In this document: positions 8,095-16,407 of the stretch, piece after piece | Layout of the letters: each line of letters begins with the position of its first letter | How positions within the stretch are numbered: the first letter of the stretch is position 1 | Origin: Vulcanisaeta sp. | GTDB taxonomy: Archaea; Thermoproteota; Thermoprotei; Thermoproteales; Thermocladiaceae | Length of the DNA stretch: 50,742 bases | Direction of reading: 5' to 3' | Assembly (NCBI GenBank): GCA_023256215.1 | Contig: JAGDXB010000053.1 | Span: 9,192-59,933 of the forward strand | Program-made: the position numbers and the translations under genes | Notes under the pieces: generated by a model | The model's input: the letters and a program-made list of their open reading frames with translations, nothing else | Database searches by the model: none | Told to the model about the DNA's origin: nothing

Positions 8095-8970
8095 ATGAAA
8101 ATAGCGATATCTGTCAGCAATGGGTATGTGGCTGGACCGGGGGAGGGCGACGAGGTTTGGATCGTTGATGCTAAGGCTGACGGTTCCTATGAGGTCATTG
8201 ATCGTTATGAGAATCCCGCAAGGTATGCGCAGCAGGTTAGGGGTGTATTTATGCTTAGGAGTGTGCTTGAGCGCGGGGTCAATACCGTTATTTTATCGGA
8301 AATAGGTCCTCCTGGTTATAGATGGGCTGTTGCTAATGGAATTAAGGTCTACATATTCAATGGTAGCGTTGGCGATGCAATAAGGGCGTTTATTAATGGC
8401 AAGCTTCAAGAGGCATCTGGCCCTACCCACGCTGAACATCATCATGGTCATCACACGCATGGCCATAGGCATGTTGAGGGTTTGGGTAATTATGATTTTT
8501 TAAGGCCCTTCGTTGTTAATGGTATGGTTATAGCTGATTTGGGTTGTGGCGATGGTTATTACTGTAATTTCTTCAAGGATTATGCATCTAGACTCTACTG
8601 TGTTGATATTGATGAGTTGGTGATTGAGGAGGTTAGGAGGAAATTTGGTGGTTATGGTAATGTTACTGTTCTTAATGAGGACATTGTAAGGACATCAATA
8701 CCAACGGCAAGCGTAGATCTGGCATTCATGTCAAATGTTTTTCATGACATTGAAGATAAGGAGTCGGCGGTTAAGGAGGTAAGGAGGATGTTAAAGCCGA
8801 ATGGTAGGATATTGATAATAGAGTTTAAGGAGGACACGCCGTTTGGCCCACCATTCAAGTTAAGTCCGGATGAGGTTGAGCGGTATTTCATTAAGGAGGG
8901 CTTCATTAAGGAGCAATTATTGGATGTATCTCCTTATCACTACATGCTTGTGCTTAAAAAGATTGCATAG
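8095..8970 (+). CDS. NifX/NifB-like metallocofactor domain fused by a His-rich linker to a SAM methyltransferase
   Basis: The protein has 291 residues in three parts. Residues 1-105 match the dinitrogenase iron-molybdenum cofactor (NifX/NifB C-terminal) fold: MKIAISVSNGYVAGPGEGDE, then an alpha/beta pattern ending in VGDAIRAFINGKL. Residues 112-126 form a histidine-rich stretch (9 His in 15 residues), a likely metal-binding linker. Residues 133-291 are a class I methyltransferase with motif I VIADLGCGDGYYCN (145-158), LYCVDIDELVI, and VDLAFMSNVFHDIEDK. No nitrogenase genes are seen nearby, so the first domain is probably a general metal or cofactor binder. The natural reading is a metal- or cofactor-responsive methyltransferase acting on a small molecule, but neither substrate nor metal can be named. 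Confidence 0.82.
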   Translation: MKIAISVSNGYVAGPGEGDEVWIVDAKADGSYEVIDRYENPARYAQQVRGVFMLRSVLERGVNTVILSEIGPPGYRWAVANGIKVYIFNGSVGDAIRAFINGKLQEASGPTHAEHHHGHHTHGHRHVEGLGNYDFLRPFVVNGMVIADLGCGDGYYCNFFKDYASRLYCVDIDELVIEEVRRKFGGYGNVTVLNEDIVRTSIPTASVDLAFMSNVFHDIEDKESAVKEVRRMLKPNGRILIIEFKEDTPFGPPFKLSPDEVERYFIKEGFIKEQLLDVSPYHYMLVLKKIA

Positions 8971-9039
8971 AATGCATATGTAGTATATTCTGCTATGGTT
9001 TAAATATAGGAATCTATAGATTACCTTAGGTGAGGATTT

Positions 9040-9699
9040 ATGAATGAACCACCGTGGATTAATAAATATAGGGACGTCATTAATAAACTAAGGCTTGTAT
9101 TGTATAAATTCGAGTTTGATAATATTGACATTCAATCATTCATTAATGAGATAAATAAATCACTAGTTAACTGTGGATATGATCCAGTCAAATTCATAGT
9201 ATCAGACCTCATGACTGAGTTATTTGGGGCTTATTCAGTATACTCACCGTCAAAGCCCATTCCTAGGATTTACGTATCCACGGAATTATTAGGGAAGCCA
9301 AAGGCATTATTAGGTAGGGTTATAATGCATGAGGTTTTTCATCACGTACTTTATCAAAGACCACCAACATTCTTATTTAAATTGGCGCCCAAAAGGACCG
9401 AGCCCTTAATCCTCATATCCATACCCCTTTTCATTTTAGCAATAATGGCTACTATCTTAGGCTCATCACATGGCGCATTACCTTATATAATCGCTGCCTC
9501 ATCTATTACGATGGCAATAATCACAGCCCTGTTAATAAAGGCTTTAAATAACCATGAGTTGGTGGCCACAGCGCTCGTTATTTACCTGATAACCGGTTTA
9601 TGGGTTAAGGATTGGACCTATTATCGTGATGATAGGGCCCTAATGGGCATTGAGTGGAGTGACGATGTAAAGCCCAGGATTATAGAGGTGCAAAGGTAA
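9040..9699 (+). CDS. Membrane-associated HExxH metallopeptidase-like protein
   Basis: A 219-residue protein with a zinc-peptidase motif HEVFHH (97-102) in VIMHEVFHHVLY. Two hydrophobic segments follow (about 121-142 and 146-168), then NNHELVATALVIY, whose Glu173 sits where M48 peptidases carry the third zinc ligand of ExxAD. This suggests a small, divergent M48-like membrane protease facing the cytosol. The soluble N-terminal 90 residues are not recognised. A GGTGAGG site (about 9029-9035) lies 4 nt before the ATG, so this gene may combine a short leader with a ribosome binding site. It does not match any M48 subfamily well enough to name. Confidence 0.6.
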   Translation: MNEPPWINKYRDVINKLRLVLYKFEFDNIDIQSFINEINKSLVNCGYDPVKFIVSDLMTELFGAYSVYSPSKPIPRIYVSTELLGKPKALLGRVIMHEVFHHVLYQRPPTFLFKLAPKRTEPLILISIPLFILAIMATILGSSHGALPYIIAASSITMAIITALLIKALNNHELVATALVIYLITGLWVKDWTYYRDDRALMGIEWSDDVKPRIIEVQR

Positions 9700-9729
9700 A
9701 TTAAGTCCTTAATTCTCAGTCCTGTCTTG

Positions 9730-10437
9730 ATGGTAAAGCTCGTGCTTCTAGACATAGACGGTACCTTAACTAGGGATAGAAATACAGAGGCCCTAGAGCC
9801 TGAGGCCGTAGCCGCCATTCAAGAGGTTGTTAATAGGTACGTGGTCGGTCTTGTTACTGGTAATGCCCTAGTGGTCACACAGGCACTCGCGCGGTATATT
9901 GGATTACCTAAAGGATCCCCCCTTATCGCAGAAAATGGGTGCTTCTTAGATTATAATAATGAGGTTCATGAATTATGTGAAGACTTAAATCTAAGGAATG
10001 TTGCCCTGGAACTTATGAGAATTATACCGGGTCTAAGACCTACTTACCAATTTAATTATAGGAGGTTTGACATAACTCTTTGGGCGCCTAAGGATCCTCA
10101 CGAATTGGTGACTATCGTGAGGAGGGAGCTGGAGAGAATGGGCATTGATGGGAAGGTTAGGGTTTCGCATAGTGGCTATGCTCTTCATCTCCAACCGATT
10201 AATTCAAGCAAGGCCGTTGCAGTTAAGCACCTTTGTAAATTAATGGGTATTTCATGTAATGATGTAGTTTACGTTGGTGATAGTGATACAGATATTGATG
10301 TAATGGATGTTGTTGGTTATGGAGTTGCCGTATCAAACGCCGTTGAAGAGCTTAAAAGAAAGGCTAAGATAGTGCTGCCTAAACCCAGTGGTAAAGGTGT
10401 GGCGGACTTTCTTAGGTATTACTTGCCTAAACTGTGA
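9730..10437 (+). CDS. Phosphoglycolate phosphatase, archaeal HAD-IIB type
   Basis: A 235-residue HAD hydrolase. Motif I is LLDIDGTLT near the N-terminus, motif II VVGLVTGNA, and motif IV VVYVGDSDTDIDVMDVVGYGVAVSNA, with a cap of the Cof type between them. This arrangement and length match archaeal phosphoglycolate phosphatase, which clears 2-phosphoglycolate. Other small phosphosugars remain possible. A TTG at 9727 precedes the ATG, but a TATA-like GGTAAATTAAG (9695-9705) is spaced 27-30 nt from 9730. It converges with the next gene, 22 nt away. Confidence 0.82.
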   Translation: MVKLVLLDIDGTLTRDRNTEALEPEAVAAIQEVVNRYVVGLVTGNALVVTQALARYIGLPKGSPLIAENGCFLDYNNEVHELCEDLNLRNVALELMRIIPGLRPTYQFNYRRFDITLWAPKDPHELVTIVRRELERMGIDGKVRVSHSGYALHLQPINSSKAVAVKHLCKLMGISCNDVVYVGDSDTDIDVMDVVGYGVAVSNAVEELKRKAKIVLPKPSGKGVADFLRYYLPKL

Positions 10438-10459
10438 TAATTTCATTCAATTAAGATAA

Positions 10460-11182
10460 TTAAGAGGGTGTCTTTCGAAACAGCATCAATAAGTAGTTAT
10501 ACGTATTTTCAGCGTTAAAGTTATTCCTAACGAAGTCCCTGAAATCATCATACTTCCTTAGGAAATCATTATTTACATTTTTTGTAACTTCACCCCACAA
10601 AGCTCTGCCCAGACCCATGTTTCCAGACAGCTCTATGCTCAGTGGTACATCGAGAGCTAATGCCGTTATTGCGCAATCAATAGTTGATTGGCAGGTTAAT
10701 AGTATATTCCTTAGTTCATCCTTATTAAAGGCGGCTATTAAATGCTGTATTAATGATGAAGATTGCGCAATTATAAGATCAACAACCCTCCTTAATAATG
10801 CCAATGACACTCTATGGATTATTGGGTCATTCACATTTGGCGGCGCATTCCAAATGCTTATGAGCGTTGGGTCGCTCATGACCCTCATGAGAGCCACTTC
10901 ACGTAAAATCATGATATTCCTTGTCTCATCACTTAATTGCATCAATCTATCTGGTACTATGGATATTATATTCATATCCTCAACATTCATATACTTTATG
11001 GGCCATTCCTCATGGGTTGTTTTTTCAATTCCTAAGGCCTCCCTCACCCTATTATGGTCATCAGTTATGTAAATAATTACGTCAGTATCCAATATCCCAA
11101 GTTCCTTTAGGGCCCATTTAATGAGTCTCTCTATATTATTCAATTCCTCATTCGTGATATTTATTAATTGAATAATTTCCAT
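10460..11182 (-). CDS. Hypothetical protein, function unknown
   Basis: A 240-residue soluble protein that I do not recognise. It is rich in Ile, Leu and Asn and looks mostly helical, with a short alpha/beta start (VIIYITDDHNRVREALGI). The segment RNIMILREVALMRVM has the spacing of a zinc-peptidase helix but lacks the two histidines, so a dead peptidase is one speculative idea. The frame opens further upstream with a TTG at 11257, but the AATAATAAA box at 11205-11213 (minus strand) lies 27 nt before the ATG at 11182, which I chose. It is divergent from the radical SAM gene. Confidence 0.6.
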   Translation of the reverse strand: MEIIQLINITNEELNNIERLIKWALKELGILDTDVIIYITDDHNRVREALGIEKTTHEEWPIKYMNVEDMNIISIVPDRLMQLSDETRNIMILREVALMRVMSDPTLISIWNAPPNVNDPIIHRVSLALLRRVVDLIIAQSSSLIQHLIAAFNKDELRNILLTCQSTIDCAITALALDVPLSIELSGNMGLGRALWGEVTKNVNNDFLRKYDDFRDFVRNNFNAENTYNYLLMLFRKTPS

Positions 11183-11204
11183 ACAAAAATCTAACCCTAA
11201 GGAG

Positions 11205-11213
11205 TTTATTATT
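11205..11213 (-). promoter_or_regulatory. TATA-like box of the unknown gene at 10460-11182
   Basis: On the minus strand it reads AATAATAAA, centred 27 nt before the ATG at 11182. It lies inside the longer reading frame, which favours the shorter protein. Confidence 0.45.
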
Positions 11214-11283
11214 CTTACGATATGTACTATGCATAGCTTAGAACGATAGTAATACAAATCAGATTCTTAACTGGTGGTAAAAG

Positions 11284-11292
11284 CTTTTAAAG
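11284..11292 (+). promoter_or_regulatory. TATA box of the radical SAM gene
   Basis: CTTTTAAAG is centred 28 nt before the ATG at 11316 and inside the longer frame that starts at 11274, so the first 14 codons of that frame are probably not translated. Confidence 0.55.
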
Positions 11293-11315
11293 GATTCGCT
11301 TCCCTGCATTCATTA

Positions 11316-12947
11316 ATGGTATTACCAAAGTACGATGTAGTGCTAACAACAGATCGTTCAATGATGAGTAATTATCACGGCAAGGAGTTTCTAGGTTTCG
11401 TAACAACAGGCCCCCTATTCATAACAGTGGGACCATTTAAGAAACTGGGCGAGTGGATTCATGAGTATATTGCAATGCCAAAAATGAAGACTGATAGGTA
11501 TGGCAGGCCTTACCAGGCACCGTATGGTATGAGGAAGATAGAGGCCGCGTTATTAGATGCAGGTATAAACGCCGCCATCATAGATCCTGACCACGTGCAT
11601 AAGTATATACCAACCGCGAAGGTGCTTATGCTCAGTCACCATGATTATTTCGGACTTAATCCTCCCTCCTCAACCTGGTCAGCTATAGTTGGTAAGGAAT
11701 CACTAAACGCCTATTCGTTTAGGAGGTTTATGATGAGGATAAGGCCTTACATAATGGAGGCTAAGGACAAGAATGGTTTAAGGGTTGTTGTTGGCGGTCC
11801 CTCGGCATGGCAATGGCTCTATTTGCCGGAGTTGATGGAATTCTTTGGTGTTGACACTGTGTTTGATGGTGAGGGCGAGAAACTCGTTGTTGATTTGGTT
11901 AAGAGGATTCTAAATAATGAGCCTGTGCCTAGGTATATATATGTCGGTGTTAATGACGTGCCGAGTATTAATGAGATACCTACGATTAAATACCCGGCAA
12001 TTAATGGTTTTATTGAAATAGGTAGGGGTTGTCCAAGGGGATGCGCTTTCTGTCCAGTCACAATAAGACCACTTAGGTGGTATCCCCTTGAGAAGATTGA
12101 GGAGGAATTGAAATTACACGTGAAGTACGGTATAGTGCATGGGCTAATACACTCCGATGACGTGCCACTTTATGGTTCAACGGGTGTTGACCTTAACCCT
12201 GATAAGTTAATTAAGTTACATCAATTGGTAAAGAGGTATTACCTAACAATAGCCTGGAGCCACACGACACTGGCATCAGTGTTAACGGCAGAAAAGAAAT
12301 ATAATAGATTAGCCACGAAGATCGCAGAAATAATAGAGGACGAACACCAAGACTGGTGGGGCGCACAGGTCGGGCTCGAGACCGGCTCTAGGAGGCTTGC
12401 CAAGGCCATAATGCCGGGCAAGGCGGCTCCATTTAAGATTGAGGATTGGTGGGACGTGGTTGAGGAGGCCCTGGGCGTTATGCATGATATTAAGCTCATA
12501 CCTGCCCTAACCGTCATTGTGGGCTTGCCGGGTGAGACTGAGGATGATGTTATGGAGACGATAGAGCTGCTTGATAGGATAAAGCCATACAGGAGTTTGG
12601 TGGTGCCTATGTTCTACGTGCCTATGAACCACATAAGAGCTGAGAAGGATGGTTGGATAGTTAAGTATAACTTAATGCCAGAGCATATAGAGCTTCTAAA
12701 GAAGATGTTTGAACACAGTATTTACTGGGCTAAGGACATTGTGAACCACTTCTATCTAAGGGGTCCGCAGTACTGGCCCGTTAGGGTTGCCGTTAATTAC
12801 TTCATTAATTATGTTGAGAAGAGAGTTAAGGCGCTGTATGGCAAGCTTGACCAAATAGCCGCTGAAATACAACATAAGAGACTCATGACTAAGGTTGAAG
12901 CGCCCAAATTAGTGGAGCTTCACAGACTCTCAGAGGATCAGGATTAA
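11316..12947 (+). CDS. Radical SAM protein with N-terminal B12-binding-like domain
   Basis: A 543-residue enzyme. The N-terminal half has a Rossmann-like pattern ending in LRVVVGGPSAWQWLY and VFDGEGEKLVVDLV, the layout of cobalamin-binding domains in the B12-radical SAM class. The radical SAM core carries the 4Fe-4S triad Cys239, Cys243, Cys246 in GRGCPRGCAFCP, then GAQVGLETGSRRLAK and VIVGLPGETEDDV, both typical Elp3/MiaB-like strands. Chemistry could be methylation, methylthiolation or ring formation; the substrate is unknown. The start comes from the TATA box at 11284-11292, which excludes the longer frame from 11274. Its stop codon interlocks with that of the convergent phosphoribosyltransferase (4-nt overlap). 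Confidence 0.85.
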   Translation: MVLPKYDVVLTTDRSMMSNYHGKEFLGFVTTGPLFITVGPFKKLGEWIHEYIAMPKMKTDRYGRPYQAPYGMRKIEAALLDAGINAAIIDPDHVHKYIPTAKVLMLSHHDYFGLNPPSSTWSAIVGKESLNAYSFRRFMMRIRPYIMEAKDKNGLRVVVGGPSAWQWLYLPELMEFFGVDTVFDGEGEKLVVDLVKRILNNEPVPRYIYVGVNDVPSINEIPTIKYPAINGFIEIGRGCPRGCAFCPVTIRPLRWYPLEKIEEELKLHVKYGIVHGLIHSDDVPLYGSTGVDLNPDKLIKLHQLVKRYYLTIAWSHTTLASVLTAEKKYNRLATKIAEIIEDEHQDWWGAQVGLETGSRRLAKAIMPGKAAPFKIEDWWDVVEEALGVMHDIKLIPALTVIVGLPGETEDDVMETIELLDRIKPYRSLVVPMFYVPMNHIRAEKDGWIVKYNLMPEHIELLKKMFEHSIYWAKDIVNHFYLRGPQYWPVRVAVNYFINYVEKRVKALYGKLDQIAAEIQHKRLMTKVEAPKLVELHRLSEDQD

Positions 12948-13498
12948 GCAGTAACTCTTCTGTCCACTAATTCCTGCATTTTTGATAGTTCGTACTCCGT
13001 AAATATTACCTTGGCGTCTATCGTATTGAGATTCCTAAAGGCCTCAATACTCTCCCATGGATAAATAATGTATACCCACCTCACCCACTTAAAGGCGTAG
13101 TAGTCAGGTACATAAATGCTTGATAATACCTTATAATCTAAGACCGCGGTTTTAACGTTCTTAGCACCCATGCGTGCCAACTCCTCCTTGGCCGTTTTGA
13201 GGGTTTGGCCGGTATCGCTTACGTCGTCGACTATAAGTACGTTGAGACCCTCAATGTTAAGTGACGGCCTATACTTAGTTACCACCTTATTCTCAGCCTT
13301 ACCAAAGCCCCAATGAGACAACTGCATCAAGTCAACCGGAACATTGATCATGTCGGATATCATCGATGCAATAATTACGCCACCCTTAGATATTCCTATT
13401 ATTACGTCGGGTTGAAAATCACTCCTTAATATATCCTGGACCAATTTTAAGGAACCCCTTTCAATATCTTCCCATCTATACCGGTGATATGTCGCCAT
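12944..13498 (-). CDS. Phosphoribosyltransferase (purine salvage type)
   Basis: A 184-residue type I phosphoribosyltransferase. The PRPP-binding signature VLIVDDVSDTGQT lies at about residues 87-99, after DVIIGISKGGVIIASM (the loop binding pyrophosphate) and the flexible-loop region LSHWGFGKAENKV. It resembles the Gpt/hypoxanthine-xanthine group rather than orotate or adenine enzymes, so it probably makes nucleotides from PRPP and 6-oxopurines. The frame can extend to 13555, but GTTTTATAAA at 13521-13530 (minus strand) is spaced 27 nt from the ATG at 13498. Confidence 0.85.
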   Translation of the reverse strand: MATYHRYRWEDIERGSLKLVQDILRSDFQPDVIIGISKGGVIIASMISDMINVPVDLMQLSHWGFGKAENKVVTKYRPSLNIEGLNVLIVDDVSDTGQTLKTAKEELARMGAKNVKTAVLDYKVLSSIYVPDYYAFKWVRWVYIIYPWESIEAFRNLNTIDAKVIFTEYELSKMQELVDRRVTA

Positions 13499-13520
13499 TA
13501 TGTCTCGTAGAAAGGCTGGG

Positions 13521-13530
13521 TTTATAAAAC
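13521..13530 (-). promoter_or_regulatory. TATA box of the phosphoribosyltransferase gene
   Basis: GTTTTATAAA on the minus strand, centred 27 nt before the ATG at 13498. It is a strong consensus-like box and decides the start. Confidence 0.6.
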
Positions 13531-13597
13531 CATCTGCTAAATATGATAATGGCAAGGCTTAAGTTTTAGTGACAGTTGTGTTGCTAAATAATGATAA

Positions 13598-14107
13598 ATG
13601 ATAAGTAAGTACCAAGCATTGATGTACGTGGGGATAATACTCATAGTTATCTCGATAATCCTCATGTATCGTGCCCACCAATTATCATCTTTATCGTATA
13701 ATCATGTGAATGCAACGACATGCTTAACGGTATTGAAGGCGATTGTTAATGGGTCACTTGCAGGTACGAGAATAAATAGTCTTATTGATTCCTTAGAGCA
13801 ATCACTTATAGTGTCGATTGAGGTTCATATAAACTATATTAATGGTTCAAGCATAAAATATGGTTACTACATACCCATTGGTCCATCTGGCGTTTTTATA
13901 ACGCCAATAAGTTCAGGCAATTATGAGATTTTTGGTAGGTCTTACTGTGCCTATGTAGGCAATGGTTATACCATCAGCGTATTCATTGGTGAATATCCGC
14001 AACCCATCTATCTATTTTCATTTAGTGTTGCTATGTTGATTGTAGGTTTTGTCTTGATAGCAATTGGTGATTATTTTAAGGATAGAAGGATGCATATGAC
14101 GCACTAG
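13598..14107 (+). CDS. Hypothetical two-span membrane protein
   Basis: 169 residues with one membrane segment near each end (about 8-25 and 135-158) and a roughly 110-residue polar loop between them. The arrangement puts the loop, which has two Cys and several Asn-x-Ser/Thr sites, probably outside the cell. The short C-terminal tail DYFKDRRMHMTH is basic and likely cytosolic. No enzyme motif is visible and I do not recognise the family. It lies upstream of the stomatin-NfeD pair on the same strand with an 86-nt gap, so it may be functionally linked, but a separate promoter for stomatin is likely. Confidence 0.55.
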   Translation: MISKYQALMYVGIILIVISIILMYRAHQLSSLSYNHVNATTCLTVLKAIVNGSLAGTRINSLIDSLEQSLIVSIEVHINYINGSSIKYGYYIPIGPSGVFITPISSGNYEIFGRSYCAYVGNGYTISVFIGEYPQPIYLFSFSVAMLIVGFVLIAIGDYFKDRRMHMTH

Positions 14108-14193
14108 TTGAGTCTCTGAACAAAGTGTGATGCGTTTGGGAATGGGTAGGTAAATAGGTTTATTAATGCTTTATAGAGGTAAAATTGATATAC

Positions 14194-15027
14194 ATGCAGC
14201 TACCGCTTCAGATCCTGCTTCAGGTGGGCACGTTAATAGTAGCAATAGTGTTAGCCATAATATTGTTAATAATCATAATTTCAATATTGGCATACTCCAT
14301 TAGGATAGTTCCTGAGTACCAGAGGATAGTCAAGCTTAGGCTCGGTAAGTATAAAGGTATCTATGGACCTGGCATTGTGTTCATAATACCTGTTATTGAT
14401 AGGCCAATAACAATCGACCTAAGGGTAATTTCAATTGATTTATCGAGCCAGAGGGCCTTGACTAAGGATAATGTTGAGGTCACGATAGATGCCGCGGTCT
14501 ATATGAGGGTTATCGACGCATCTAAGGCCGTGCTCTCAGTGGCCGATTACAGAAGTGCCACGGCCACGCTTGGTGCGGCTGTTCTAAGGGATGTAATTGG
14601 AATGGTTGACCTAGACACACTGCTTACGCAGAGGGAGGAGGTTGCTAAGAAAATAGCCTCAATAATTGACGAGCACGTCAGTCCGTGGGGCGTTAAGGTA
14701 ACGGCAGTCGCGATAAAGGACATAAAGCTGCCCGACACCTTAATCAGAGCCATGGCCGCTCAGGCAGAGGCCGAGAGAATGAGGAGGGCTAAGGTTATCC
14801 TAGCTCAGGCAGATTATGAAGCCTCACAGATGTATCTGAAAGCCGCCGAGACTTATACCAAAAACCCAATATCATTAACGCTTAGACAGCTTGACACATT
14901 GCTTGAAGTCGCTAAGGAACACAACCTAATACTTGTTGTACCCAGCTCTCTCGAGGTTACTACATTGTCAACCCTAGCCGCAGCCGCATTAAAGAGGCAG
15001 CAGGAGGGTTCAAGTGCAACGCAGTGA
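14194..15027 (+). CDS. Stomatin-like SPFH/Band 7 membrane protein (slipin)
   Basis: 277 residues: an N-terminal membrane segment (about 8-35) followed by the SPFH core, with VPEYQRIVKLRLGKYKGIYGPGI and SIDLSSQRALTKDNVEVTIDA, and a helical C-terminus (QAEAERMRRAKVILAQAD). Stomatins oligomerise on the membrane and, in archaea, are substrates of the NfeD protease encoded next to them, as here. A TTG at 14185 precedes the ATG, but the TATA-like stretch TTTATTAAT at about 14159-14167 fits the ATG at 14194. The stop overlaps the NfeD start as TGATG. Confidence 0.9.
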   Translation: MQLPLQILLQVGTLIVAIVLAIILLIIIISILAYSIRIVPEYQRIVKLRLGKYKGIYGPGIVFIIPVIDRPITIDLRVISIDLSSQRALTKDNVEVTIDAAVYMRVIDASKAVLSVADYRSATATLGAAVLRDVIGMVDLDTLLTQREEVAKKIASIIDEHVSPWGVKVTAVAIKDIKLPDTLIRAMAAQAEAERMRRAKVILAQADYEASQMYLKAAETYTKNPISLTLRQLDTLLEVAKEHNLILVVPSSLEVTTLSTLAAAALKRQQEGSSATQ

Positions 15028-16370
15028 TGGGTGCGGTCATGGCATCAAGAAGTTTAACCTTGCTCTTAATAATAACAATTCTATTTTCATTAATTGTTTC
15101 CCATGTGGTACTTGGTGGACCCAATGCTTATGTCATTCATGAGATCTACGTATTTAACCTAAATGGTGAGATTACAGACCTAACATACACCGAGCTACAA
15201 AATGCATTACAACTTGCCGAGTCAACACCGAATTCGGCATTACTAATAATACTCCAAACGCCAGGCGGTGAATTGGATGCTGCATTAAATATAGTGTCAG
15301 CGATCGAGAATGCCAAGATACCAGTTATAGGTTTCGTCTACCCCACGGGTTCCTACGCATGGTCCGCGGGTACTCTGGTTCTCTTATCAACAAGTATAGC
15401 CGCCATGGCGCCAGGTACGGTAATAGGCTCCTGCCAGCCCGTGGAGATAAACCCAATAACAGGTCAGGAGATATTCATAAATGAGAGCAAGATACTCAAT
15501 GCCATTAGTCAGTACTTTGTGGAGGTCGCCGAGTTTAGAGGTAGAAATGCAACGTTTGCACATGACTGCGTATTCTACAACACAAACCTAGGACCTAACG
15601 AGGCACTTCGTTATGGAGTTATTAACTTCATAGCTAGTGATGTAAACTCCTTGCTCAGCGAGATAAACGGTAGTACCATAAATGGTGTTACATACTACGT
15701 AATAAATCCCGTGATAACCTATTACCAGCCAGGTATTGGTTACCAAGTGTACGAGGCTTTACTTAACCCGACGATACAGGATCTGCTCAGTGGATTGGGA
15801 TTATTGCTTGCAATAATTGGGTTTGCCACGAGGCATTACTACTTAGCTGGTGTTGGTGTATTGTTAATGTTACTGCCATTATTGACGGGACTACCCATCA
15901 ACTGGCTCGGTCTGGCCTTATTGATAATAGGTTTGGCTGCCATAGCTATTGACGTGCATGCAGGCTTCACCACACACGCGGCATTATTCATCGTGGGTTT
16001 GGTGCTTGCTGCCCTAGGCATTGTGCTGCTGCAGCCCACATATACTCCTCAATCGTGGTTAATATCCATAAATCAGGTTGAGGCTAAGATAGTCCTTTAC
16101 ACATTGATCGCCTTTGCCGGTGGTTTTGGCGGCTTTATAGCCGCCAAGGTCATAGGTATAATAAGGACTAGACCTCTTTCTGAGCGGCTTTATTGGCCCA
16201 TCAATGACGTTGGTATTGCTGTTGATGATATTAATAAGGATGATGTTGGTTATATCAAGGTTAGAGGTGAGTACTGGAGGGCTAAGGCTCTTGAGAGTGT
16301 TAAGAGGGGTTCGAAAGTGCTTATTGTTGGCATTGAAAACGATGTGCTGCTCATCAAGCCGTTGAGTTAG
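15027..16370 (+). CDS. NfeD-family membrane serine protease (stomatin operon partner)
   Basis: About 447 residues. A signal-anchor (SLTLLLIITILFSLIVSHVV) is followed by a ClpP-like protease domain with LLIILQTPGGELDAALNIV and PTGSYAWSAGT, which holds the nucleophile Ser; a Lys in ESKILNAISQYF is a candidate general base for the Ser-Lys dyad. Four to five membrane segments (about 250-365) come next, then a C-terminal OB fold (VGYIKVRGEYWRAKA). The long NfeD form is known to cleave the C-terminus of the adjacent stomatin. The ATG overlaps the stomatin stop by one base, with GGAGGG at about 15003-15008 upstream. An ATG at 15039 is an alternative start. Confidence 0.92.
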   Translation: MGAVMASRSLTLLLIITILFSLIVSHVVLGGPNAYVIHEIYVFNLNGEITDLTYTELQNALQLAESTPNSALLIILQTPGGELDAALNIVSAIENAKIPVIGFVYPTGSYAWSAGTLVLLSTSIAAMAPGTVIGSCQPVEINPITGQEIFINESKILNAISQYFVEVAEFRGRNATFAHDCVFYNTNLGPNEALRYGVINFIASDVNSLLSEINGSTINGVTYYVINPVITYYQPGIGYQVYEALLNPTIQDLLSGLGLLLAIIGFATRHYYLAGVGVLLMLLPLLTGLPINWLGLALLIIGLAAIAIDVHAGFTTHAALFIVGLVLAALGIVLLQPTYTPQSWLISINQVEAKIVLYTLIAFAGGFGGFIAAKVIGIIRTRPLSERLYWPINDVGIAVDDINKDDVGYIKVRGEYWRAKALESVKRGSKVLIVGIENDVLLIKPLS

Positions 16371-16374
16371 TTAC

Positions 16375-16384
16375 GTTTATTAAG
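16375..16384 (+). promoter_or_regulatory. TATA box of the DUF1614-like gene
   Basis: GTTTATTAAG is centred 28 nt before the ATG at 16408, and supports it over the ATG at 16396 in the same frame. Confidence 0.5.
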
Positions 16385-16407
16385 TATGCCCTTAATTGCC
16401 ACTAATC

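Noticed and set aside
10460-11182. Unknown protein considered as a zinc peptidase paired with the HExxH protein at 9040
   Set aside because: Its helix REVALMR has no His ligands and the rest shows no peptidase signature.
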